DNA of 39,474 bases from Calothrix sp. MO_192.B10 (GTDB lineage: Bacteria > Cyanobacteriota > Cyanobacteriia > Cyanobacteriales > Nostocaceae), in the NCBI GenBank assembly GCA_030065055.1, contig JASJDS010000051.1, positions 1 through 39,474 of the forward strand, in the 5' to 3' direction. The first letter of the stretch is position 1. Every line of letters starts with the position of its first letter. Shown piece after piece: positions 32,595 to 39,474 of this stretch. The notes beneath the pieces were generated by a model. It was not told the DNA's origin. It made no database searches and saw only the letters and a list, made by a program, of their open reading frames with translations. The position numbers and the translations under genes were made by a program.

Positions 32595-33358
32595 GTTGAA
32601 ATAACCTAATTCCCCGCGAGGGGATGGAAACATCAAGAGTGGGCAATTATCAGGGGATTATCAAGTAAGTTGAAATAACCTAATTCCCCGCGAGGGGATG
32701 GAAACGATACGAAATTAAGTTGACTGTTGCTCAATGGAAAGGTTGAAATAACCTAATTCCCCGCGAGGGGATGGAAACCAGCATCTAAATTATTATAACG
32801 TTTGGGCATGGCTTGTTGAAATAACCTAATTCCCCGCGAGGGGATGGAAACTCATTCAAATAGCCTAGGACAGCCTCCCATTCATCTAGTTGAAATAACC
32901 TAATTCCCCGCGAGGGGATGGAAACAACACTATGTTTGAACCTATAAACATTGTTGTTACGGTTGAAATAACCTAATTCCCCGCGAGGGGATGGAAACAT
33001 TGAAACATCAATAGTTGGACTTAAGTCTTCAAAGTTGAAATAACCTAATTCCCCGCGAGGGGATGGAAACGTAATAGTCCCGCCCCGAAACTTTTTACCT
33101 TTAAGGTTGAAATAACCTAATTCCCCGCGAGGGGATGGAAACAATGTCGATGAGGATTTAGAAACAGCTACCTTTCGGTTGAAATAACCTAATTCCCTGC
33201 GAGGGGATGGAAACAGACCTGAGGGGCACTGACAGAAACATCAACGGGTTCTTGAAATAACCTAATTCCCCGCAAGGAGATGGAAACCCTGTTCTTCCAG
33301 TTCTTCGTCTAAATTCAAAAGCTTGAAATCAACCAATTCCCCGTAAGGGGATGAAAAT
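32595..33358 (+). CRISPR. CRISPR array, 11 repeats and 10 spacers, no cas genes in window
   Basis: The 37-bp repeat starts GTTGAAATAACCTAATT, contains the hairpin CCCC-GCGA-GGGG and ends GATGGAAAC. Repeats start at 32595, 32669, 32742, 32815, 32889, 32962, 33034, 33106, 33178, 33251 and 33322. Spacers are 34-37 bp. Repeats 1-8 are identical; repeat 9 has one change (CCCTGC); repeat 10 has C1, GCAA loop and a GGAG arm; repeat 11 is the most altered (loop GTAA, ATGAAAAT end). Decay towards the right marks the trailer, so transcription is rightward. The GAAAC-type end and GC hairpin fit a Cas6-processed type I or III system. I found no cas gene within about 32 kb to the left or 6 kb to the right. 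Confidence 0.98.
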
Positions 33359-33715
33359 AAGGAATATTTCAATAAACATAATACCGTTTCACTTTATTGA
33401 TGATACAAATCATGGACTTGGGCGCAAGCCGCAGCGCCCCTACATATGTATCAATATTTTTGTGAATTGGTATAACAACTTGCACCAATGTCGTGTAGTC
33501 CACATTCCCACCTTAAAATAAATTTCAAGGCTAATAAACCAAGCACGTTGTACGCCGAAGGCGTTCCCATAGGGTAAGGTGCTGTTAGCGCAGCTTGTCT
33601 GTAGGACATAAGTCTTTTTCAGTCTGATTTATCAGACTTAGTCTTTGAGCCTGGGAATTTATTCCTAGGCGGAAATCTGGGCTAATTGAGAATGCTGCAA
33701 GTATTTGTAGTATCT
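33359..33715. repeat. repeat-rich spacer after the CRISPR array with inverted palindrome pair
   Basis: Contains a perfect palindrome AGTCTGAT-TT-ATCAGACT (33621-33638) and a near-perfect 22-bp palindrome (33649-33670), the inverted counterpart of 28057-28106. A TTGCACCA word (33480-33487) and the block GCCGAAGGCGTTCCC belong to other dispersed families. No gene is seen. Confidence 0.7.
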
Positions 33716-33870
33716 GTAGGGTGCGTTATGACTTTAGTCTTTAGCGTGCCTCTTACAGAGGAACTACGTTAACGCGCAGCGTGTGCTTTGCACTTAGCCA
33801 TGCCCGAAGGGCTATACGCACCAAAATCCTTGCGGGATGGTGCGTTACGCTACGCGATAACACACCCTAC
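33716..33870. mobile_element. MITE-like element of the GTAGGGTG family, long copy
   Basis: Ends GTAGGGTGCGTTA (33716-33728) and TAACACACCCTAC (33858-33870) pair at all but one position. The interior carries short inverted repeats and the 45-bp right end shared with 23002-23046. Not coding. Confidence 0.7.
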
Positions 33871-33947
33871 GTGTTTTTCTACTAGAGGGAAATGCGTTTT
33901 ATCTACGAGCCGGAATGTGGACGTATACTCTAAACGGATTAATGATT

Positions 33948-34105
33948 GTAGGTTGGGTTGAGGTACGTAGACGCGGAGCGGTAAGCCACTGCGATGGACG
34001 GGTTCCCCGGCATAAAGCAAGTGGCGCAACCCGAAGGGCTTCTCGAAGAGTAACCCAACAAAAACCTACTTGCTGTTGGGTTTGGTTTCGTTCAACCCAA
34101 CCTAC
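33948..34105. mobile_element. MITE-like element, copy 3 of the GTAGGTTGGG family
   Basis: Perfect 10-bp ends GTAGGTTGGG (33948-33957) and CCCAACCTAC (34096-34105) bound 158 bp. A block from about 33984 to 34042 recurs, diverged, at 39092-39150. The apparent frame at 33915-34115 is repeat. Confidence 0.7.
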
Positions 34106-34162
34106 GAAAAGTTAAGTTTTTAGCCGTTGGGAGTATAACGCTTTAAAATTACCTTAAAAATC

Positions 34163-34275
34163 GGCATTGCTGAATCATGGGATGAAACTATAAATGTTTA
34201 GATTTTCAACTTCTGATCCTCTCTGCGTCTTTGCGCCTCTGCGTGAGATAAATCATCCCACTAATCAGCAACGCC
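34163..34275. mobile_element. MITE-like inverted-repeat element abutting the MBOAT stop codon
   Basis: Imperfect 23-bp arms: GGCATTGCTGAATCATGG (34163-34180) continuing to GATGA at 34185, and the matching arm ending GCAACGCC at 34275. Its last base is the first base of the MBOAT stop codon on the plus strand, so the insertion ends exactly at that gene. The interior has a TTTGCGCCTCTGCGT word common in cyanobacterial spacers. Confidence 0.6.
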
Positions 34276-35756
34276 TAAAAATCAAAGTAAATATAAGGTA
34301 AAGCTCCTTCAGGAGCAAACAACCACACCGCATAAAGGCTAATGGGGACAAACAACAGTTTCACTGGCCAATTAAACTGTAGTTTTAGTCGATGATGACA
34401 GAAATAGACAACAGCCATGCCAATTGCCAGAGTTGATAATAATAGTGCTACTTGGGATTGACTGAGGTTGAGAGTTTCCAAATAAACCTTTTGAGCAAAC
34501 TGGATATCAGCAGAGTGCCCCCATAACCGTCGAATTACCAAAGAAGAATCTTGGAGATTGGGTAAACGGAACCAAATCCAAGACATAAAAACCATAGATT
34601 GGGTAAATAACCAGGCGATAAATATGCCGATGGGATGTTGCCAAAAATCTGCTAATTTTGCATAGCGATCGCTTATACTATCAACTATCCGATGAATTAC
34701 TAAACCTAAACCGTGCAATGCTCCCCAAACCACAAAACCCAATGCTGCACCGTGCCAAATTCCAGCTATAAGCATCACAGCCATGAGGTTAATACAGGTG
34801 CGAAGTAAACCCTTACGGGAACCACCCAAAGGGAAATAAATATAGTTACGCAGCCAATCACCCAAAGTCATGTGCCAACGTCGCCAGAAGTCGGCAATAC
34901 TGGTAGCAAAGTAGGGAAAGTCAAAATTTTCTGGTAACACGATACCGAATAATAAAGCAGTACCGCGAGCTATATCTACATAGCCATTAAAATCTAAATA
35001 CAATTGCAAGCCATAGGCAAAGATGGCTAACCATAAATCTGTGCTACCTGCTCTTTGTAAGTTCCCAAAACATAAATCGACAAAAACTCCCAAATTATCT
35101 GCCAGAATTGCTTTTTTGAATGCACCGCGAGCAATTAACCATAGTCCTTCAGATATGATTGCCGTGTTGGGAAAGGAAAGATGATTAAACTGGGTTCTCA
35201 AGTGGTGATAGCGAGTAATGGGACCAGAAATTAATTTGGCGAAGAAAAATTTATAGGCAGCAAATTTGAGTAAACTGGGGGTTGCTGGTGCGCCACGATA
35301 AACATCTACTAAATAGGCTATGCACTCAAAGGTAAAAAATGAAATTCCTAACGGTGCAATTAATTGTAAGGTGGAAGAATAGTTAAAAAACTTCAATAAT
35401 GGGGAAATATATTTAAAGCCAATTAATAATAAAACATTTAGACAGACACCCAGCCATAAGATTTTTAGGCGGCGACGATTCCAATCAGCTTGGGCAAACT
35501 GCCACTGTTCATTGGATATCCACCAATCCAAATTATGCTGCCCTGGACTGGTATTTTCTCCTAATGCTTTCCCCAGACGAAAATTAATAAAAATCAGTGC
35601 TAGCAGTAATGGAACATAGTAAATTTGTAAGGAGGCGTAAAATACGAGGCTGGCAATCAAAATAATGAAACATTGCCATTTTTTTTGTTTTACAGACCAG
35701 TAAGCTGCCAGAAAACTGAGTAAGAATATACCGTATAAAATTGATATGAAATTCAT
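34275..35756 (-). CDS. MBOAT-family membrane O-acyltransferase (AlgI/DltB-like)
   Basis: 493 residues with about ten hydrophobic spans. The family signature is DFWRRWHMTLGDWLRNYIYF (289-308), then the invariant catalytic His335 in LIAGIWHGAALGF. Proteins of this type pass acyl groups across the membrane to exported polysaccharides or teichoic acids, together with a periplasmic SGNH partner. The next gene upstream on the same strand, 275 bp away, encodes such a partner. The stop codon abuts a MITE-like element. No transmembrane defect or missing motif was noted. Confidence 0.94.
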   Translation of the reverse strand: MNFISILYGIFLLSFLAAYWSVKQKKWQCFIILIASLVFYASLQIYYVPLLLALIFINFRLGKALGENTSPGQHNLDWWISNEQWQFAQADWNRRRLKILWLGVCLNVLLLIGFKYISPLLKFFNYSSTLQLIAPLGISFFTFECIAYLVDVYRGAPATPSLLKFAAYKFFFAKLISGPITRYHHLRTQFNHLSFPNTAIISEGLWLIARGAFKKAILADNLGVFVDLCFGNLQRAGSTDLWLAIFAYGLQLYLDFNGYVDIARGTALLFGIVLPENFDFPYFATSIADFWRRWHMTLGDWLRNYIYFPLGGSRKGLLRTCINLMAVMLIAGIWHGAALGFVVWGALHGLGLVIHRIVDSISDRYAKLADFWQHPIGIFIAWLFTQSMVFMSWIWFRLPNLQDSSLVIRRLWGHSADIQFAQKVYLETLNLSQSQVALLLSTLAIGMAVVYFCHHRLKLQFNWPVKLLFVPISLYAVWLFAPEGALPYIYFDF

Positions 35757-36031
35757 CGACAGGACTCAAATTGATAATTTAATTAGTTAAACATAGAGGC
35801 AAGATTTGGGGGAAATAGTTACGATTAAATTTCGCGCAAAGGCGCAAAGGCGCAAAGTTTTTATTGTAAGCAATTAAGTTCACTTGATATTATTTATCTT
35901 TAATCACTCCATTTATAGTACAGATAGACGGAAATAAACCAACCATTTATTCAAAGTCAAAGCTAGTCCATCACGGGAAAATCCCACAACCAAGGATGAA
36001 AATACCTCCCTCACTCCCTTCTAGCTAGGGA
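35757..36031. other. spacer between MBOAT and its SGNH partner
   Basis: Holds an octamer tandem repeat GCGCAAAG x3 (35834-35857). No gene seen. It could hold the MBOAT promoter, or the two genes may be read through. Confidence 0.5.
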
Positions 36032-39010
36032 TTAATTTTTCCGCCAAGGAATCATGGGGTCATTAGCGAGTTTTTTCGAGACTTCATATGCACCATAGCG
36101 GTTCAAATGGCTGGGGTCGGAGAAAAAGTCATAGGCCTTTGGCCATAATTCACTCAAGTCTCTATACACAAAATTTGGGTGGGTAGCAAAACCTAACATA
36201 TATTGTTGGAATTCTTGTTCGTATTTGGTGCGAAATGGATCTAAATATTCTGCACTGAGCGGCATATTTACAAATACAACAGTCATTTTCTCCTGTTGAG
36301 AGAAGTCTAGTACTGACTGTAATGCTGCATCTTGTCTACCTAATAGTTGAAAATATTGGTAGTCACTATCATAATTACCACTAACTTTTGGATGCTTTTG
36401 ATAGTATTCAGGGGGCTGAAAACGTTTTGATAAAGATAAAAAGCCATCAAAGTCAACTACCTGAGGTTCTATTTGTCCATTGGCATTTTTATTGGTGAGT
36501 AAAGAAGATTGATTGCGGGGAGATAATGTTTTAATTAAGGGTAAGGAATTGAGAGTTTGACTCAATGCTTGTTTGAGACGATCGCGATTTTGATAGGTTG
36601 GAGAAAGTTCTGCTATAGCTTGATTTAAAGAATCATTTAGTTCGGTAGAAAACTGGGTATTAAACTTATTATTTGCTGTTGATGGGGAGGGATTATTTGC
36701 CGGGGAACCTAATTGATTTGTGGTGGATGGCGATCGCTGTAATATATACTTGTATCCAGGAGAAGATGCGATCGCTCTAAAGGTAGCATCCTCACGGCCG
36801 CTATTAAAAGCACGGGAACCATCTGCCCAAATAATCAATTTCGGTAGCTCTGAAGGCTTGAGTACATAGCGCAAAATGAAATCTACCACTTGGGCAGTGG
36901 CACCATTAATACCAAAGTTAAATATATCAATATTGGTATAGCCCTGAGTCGCCAAGCCCCGGGAAAGGGCCACCGGATCTATGCCTCTGAGCGCCCTGGA
37001 AGAACCGATAACTAAAACTTGTGGTGGTTGTCCATTGATGGTTAACCGTTGTTTGTAGAGTGCTAGTTGTTCGTCTAATTGCCGGGAATTAAAGCTAGGG
37101 GTACGGTTCCGTGCTGATAAGAGCACAGAGGTTGCTGTGGCTTTTTTTCGGGGCGGACTGGCTTGTAAGGGAGTTGGCTGGGAACTGCTGCTAGTAAATC
37201 CGGAAGAATTAAATGCACTCCCTTGCTGTTTTGAGGATTGGATAGCTGGAGAATTTTTCTGTGGCTCTGGGGATGGTTCCGGGCTGGGCACTACAGAGGA
37301 AGCTGAAACCCTGGCAATTACAGGACTGGGAGAGGGAGCCGGAGTTTGAACAACTTGACTCAGCAACCAATCAGCTTGGAAGGTAAGTAATAATCCCAAG
37401 GAACCCCACACTAAACCCACCCAATGTCCCTTTTCCATCGGCAGCATTTTATGGGATTGGTCAGTAAGCACAAACAGTTGGGTTTTCAATAGTAACTTTT
37501 TCCCATTTTCTCCCCAATTCCGTGCCAATCCCTTGACAAAACTTTTGACTTCTGCATTGGTAAGTTCGGGACGAATTTCTGGTTCCCCACCGGCATGGGG
37601 GATTAATTCTCCCACATAGGCAGATGTGGCCGCAAATTCTGGGGTTGGTTCTGGGACTAAACGCTCGCGACTGTGGAAATCTAGACCATAGTGCCAAAAA
37701 GGTTCCTTGTTACCAGCCCGCCGTCCGTAAATTCTCACCCCCGCAACTCCAGGAATTCCTAATTGCTGGAGAAACTTGGCAATTGTTTGAGAAACTTGCT
37801 TGCGTCTGGGACATACGGGTGCATCACACATAATGTGGAGTAAATCATCCTTACGTAAGAGAATCACCCGCAAACCACCCGTTTGCAGACGAGAATTTAA
37901 ATCTGGATTGAGTAGCCTTTCTAGCAAAAATACCATCGCTGGTTCATCTCCACCACTAGCTAATTCCAAGGGCGATGGTTGAAAAGATTGGTGCTCCTGG
38001 GCTGGAAGGGTCAGCCAATCAATCCATTCCGGTGGGCTTTGGGTAGTTTGTTGTCCGTACACACTAGCAGCTACAATTGCTTGGGGAGCGATCGCTTCTA
38101 ATTCTGTAGCAATTAAGCGCAAACACAGTTCCTTTTCCGGTACTATGGTCCCCTTCAGAGCTTGATTAATTGGGGTACAAAATATGTGCAGGGTTGATTC
38201 TTGCAGGGAACTATTGATTTGAATGCCGAATTGGACAAACCTTTGGGATAATACTTGAGTGATTGCCTGAATATCCCCCCACCGCGCCCATTCCTTGAGC
38301 ATCACATCTGGTGGGGTTAAATCCACTCGTAACAGCCAATCTGGTTTACTTTCACCCTTGACTTGGGACGCAATCACCGCATCTTGGTAGCCAGATAACT
38401 TGAGAGAACGTAGCTTCTGGGCGATTGGTTCCGCAATTAAAGAAGGATCGGGAGTATAAGCAGAAGTACAAAATATCCACAGACGGTTGGACTGGGAAGT
38501 ACTATTTTCTGTAGAATTCTGGGGCTTCACCTGTACCTGTACAGCCACCCCCAAAGTACTTAAACTCTCACTCAAATAACGAGCGATCGCCTCTGGATCT
38601 CCTTGCCGTGCTAAACTTTCATTGGAAACAATCAGCGCACCATCAACCTGACTAGCTGACGAAGTCTGGGCAAGTAAACATTGATTTACCTGCTCTAAAT
38701 GTTTTTCTAACTGATTTAAATAAACGCGATGACACCATTGGGGTCGCGTTTCCCCTTTCTTTCTCCCGTAGACAAATACTTGGTATATTGAGGATTGTTC
38801 TCTGTTTGTCAGAATATCTAAATTTGTTTGTTGCAGTGCCTGTAACAAATCTGACAGGGTGTGCCAACGTTGGGGACAATCTACGCTTTCACATAGAATA
38901 TGTAAGTCATTGCCCCGCAACCGGATTTTCACCCCCAAAGTGCTAATGCCCGTTACTTGGCTAATCCATTGCACTAAGGGTTGTTGGGTATCTGATGATA
39001 ATGTTTTCAT
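36032..39010 (-). CDS. DUF1574/SGNH-like protein with four N-terminal repeats
   Basis: A 992-residue bitopic protein. The N-terminal ~450 residues are four related units (about 15-100, 137-233, 243-338, 350-446), each ending like FVYGRKKGETRPQW, VIASQVKGESKPDW, SVYGQQTTQSPPEW and RIYGRRAGNKEPFW; units 1 and 4 also share LHI-(L/M)-C-x4-CP-x-R. One membrane span (GLVWGSLGLLLTFQADWLL, about 530-550) is followed by a Pro- and Ser-rich linker and a periplasmic SGNH-type domain: the nucleophile block VLVIGSSRALRGIDP (from 666), FGINGATAQ, WADGSRAF, and near the end DPSHLN, the Asp-His of a GDSL/DltD-like triad. I assign it, from memory, to DUF1574. It probably serves the adjacent MBOAT. The ATG at 39010 is preferred over a TTG at 39016. 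Confidence 0.85.
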   Translation of the reverse strand: MKTLSSDTQQPLVQWISQVTGISTLGVKIRLRGNDLHILCESVDCPQRWHTLSDLLQALQQTNLDILTNREQSSIYQVFVYGRKKGETRPQWCHRVYLNQLEKHLEQVNQCLLAQTSSASQVDGALIVSNESLARQGDPEAIARYLSESLSTLGVAVQVQVKPQNSTENSTSQSNRLWIFCTSAYTPDPSLIAEPIAQKLRSLKLSGYQDAVIASQVKGESKPDWLLRVDLTPPDVMLKEWARWGDIQAITQVLSQRFVQFGIQINSSLQESTLHIFCTPINQALKGTIVPEKELCLRLIATELEAIAPQAIVAASVYGQQTTQSPPEWIDWLTLPAQEHQSFQPSPLELASGGDEPAMVFLLERLLNPDLNSRLQTGGLRVILLRKDDLLHIMCDAPVCPRRKQVSQTIAKFLQQLGIPGVAGVRIYGRRAGNKEPFWHYGLDFHSRERLVPEPTPEFAATSAYVGELIPHAGGEPEIRPELTNAEVKSFVKGLARNWGENGKKLLLKTQLFVLTDQSHKMLPMEKGHWVGLVWGSLGLLLTFQADWLLSQVVQTPAPSPSPVIARVSASSVVPSPEPSPEPQKNSPAIQSSKQQGSAFNSSGFTSSSSQPTPLQASPPRKKATATSVLLSARNRTPSFNSRQLDEQLALYKQRLTINGQPPQVLVIGSSRALRGIDPVALSRGLATQGYTNIDIFNFGINGATAQVVDFILRYVLKPSELPKLIIWADGSRAFNSGREDATFRAIASSPGYKYILQRSPSTTNQLGSPANNPSPSTANNKFNTQFSTELNDSLNQAIAELSPTYQNRDRLKQALSQTLNSLPLIKTLSPRNQSSLLTNKNANGQIEPQVVDFDGFLSLSKRFQPPEYYQKHPKVSGNYDSDYQYFQLLGRQDAALQSVLDFSQQEKMTVVFVNMPLSAEYLDPFRTKYEQEFQQYMLGFATHPNFVYRDLSELWPKAYDFFSDPSHLNRYGAYEVSKKLANDPMIPWRKN

Positions 39011-39091
39011 GGGCAATTAAATTCTTGGCAGGGAACTTATATGGGAGAGTAGTCCTAGTACCGCTGCGCGGAAGTCACGCATTCAAAAGTG

Positions 39092-39150
39092 AGCCACTGC
39101 GTTGGACAGGTTCCCCGGCTTGAAGCAAGTGGCGAACCCCGGAGGGGTCA
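39092..39150. repeat. internal fragment of the GTAGGTTGGG-family element
   Basis: GCCACTGCGTTGGACAGG and the following GTTCCCCGGC...AAGCAAGTGGCG block match 33985-34042 with a few changes. No terminal inverted repeats are present. It lies just upstream of the DUF1574 gene start. Confidence 0.6.
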
Positions 39151-39233
39151 AAAGTCAAAAGTATTGTGAACTCTTGCTTTGACGTTTTATAAACCGTTGC
39201 TGTATTTCCGCCGACTTGTACTAGACTTGTAAA

Positions 39234-39419
39234 CTAGAAATATAGTGCGATATATTTTTTTGAGTTTTTATCATTTTTACCGAAAACAACAGGTTTAAAG
39301 CCTCGCCCTTCCAGGGTGACTTTAAGCGTAAAATTAAGTAGTCGAGGTGAAACTCCTCTAGAATCGTGAAAACTCTGCTGAAATAGTGCAGCACTTTGAT
39401 CTAGGAATTTTAGGGACAT
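39234..39419 (-). CDS. doubtful 61-aa ORF
   Basis: The frame reads MSLKFLDQSAALFQQSFHDSRGVSPRLLNF and ends basic. I recognise no family. It has a plausible ATG but no clear ribosome site, and it lies in repeat-adjacent DNA. It could be a real small gene, a remnant, or chance. The remaining bases to the window end show nothing else. Confidence 0.25.
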   Translation of the reverse strand: MSLKFLDQSAALFQQSFHDSRGVSPRLLNFTLKVTLEGRGFKPVVFGKNDKNSKKYIALYF

Positions 39420-39474
39420 CGTGAGTCGAAAACACGTTAAACAGACAGTAAGTCTTAACAGGCTGAAAATACGC

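Noticed and set aside
32785-33144. A 119-codon leftward frame across the CRISPR array
   Set aside because: It is translated repeat: the same segment FPSPRGELGYFN recurs at each repeat, and spacers fill the gaps.
33915-34115. A 66-codon rightward frame
   Set aside because: It lies almost wholly within the GTAGGTTGGG-family element, and its composition reflects that repeat.
1-39474. tRNA or rRNA genes
   Set aside because: I looked for T-loop-like GGTTCGA words with acceptor pairing and for rRNA core words and found none. A covariance search could still find a missed small RNA.

Overview
The window looks like chromosomal DNA of a filamentous (Nostocales-type) cyanobacterium. I infer this from about twenty HIP1 octamers (GCGATCGC) in the coding DNA, cyanobacteria-typical families (CYP110-like P450, Npun_R2821-type proteins, DUF1574-type protein, DUF4332-type protein, a TnpB of the usual cyanobacterial kind), and AT-rich spacers full of heptamer tandem repeats, palindromes and MITE-like inverted repeats. 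No rRNA or tRNA gene was recognised.

Layout. 1-4122: a small HTH protein, an orphan DNA cytosine-5 methyltransferase and a TnpB element with a divergent small gene and a hairpin at each side. 4173-8323: a DUF697-type GTPase, a large inverted-repeat element, a cytochrome P450 and glyoxalase II. 8324-9369: an inverted-repeat element and one small conserved protein. 9370-19572: a one-strand glycan cluster with GT2, two GT4 proteins, an MsbA-like ABC exporter carrying an unusual tandem HisKA-like tail, a third GT4, a GT10 fucosyltransferase-like protein and two Npun_R2821/R2823-type (GT8-like) proteins. 19559-23133: a frameshifted gene remnant, a protein resembling a trypsin-like protease that has lost its active site, and a large secreted protein of unknown function. 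23134-27606: a two-subunit M16 peptidase (one active, one with its zinc motif destroyed), a divergent TetR regulator and a DUF4332-type protein. 27607-31928: a repeat-rich spacer, an SRAP protein (HMCES/YedK family), a UbiH-like FAD monooxygenase, a small unknown protein and a duplicated, decayed copy of the monooxygenase 3' end. 32595-33358: a CRISPR array with 11 repeats and no cas genes in the window. 33359-39010: a repeat-rich spacer, then an MBOAT acyltransferase and a 992-residue DUF1574/SGNH-type protein, a likely polysaccharide O-acylation pair. 39011-39474: a repeat fragment and one doubtful ORF.

How the genes work together. The glycosyltransferases and the ABC exporter plausibly assemble and export a decorated (possibly fucosylated) extracellular glycan. 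The MBOAT and DUF1574 pair could acylate an exported glycan, but it lies 15 kb away and no shared substrate can be read from sequence. The most unusual items are the exporter with two DHp-like modules, the first with an intact H-box and the second with the His replaced; the orphan CRISPR array whose repeat variants all keep a GNRA-type loop; the TnpB and RHH-like pair around a palindromic divergent promoter; and dispersed palindromes that show compensatory base changes between copies.
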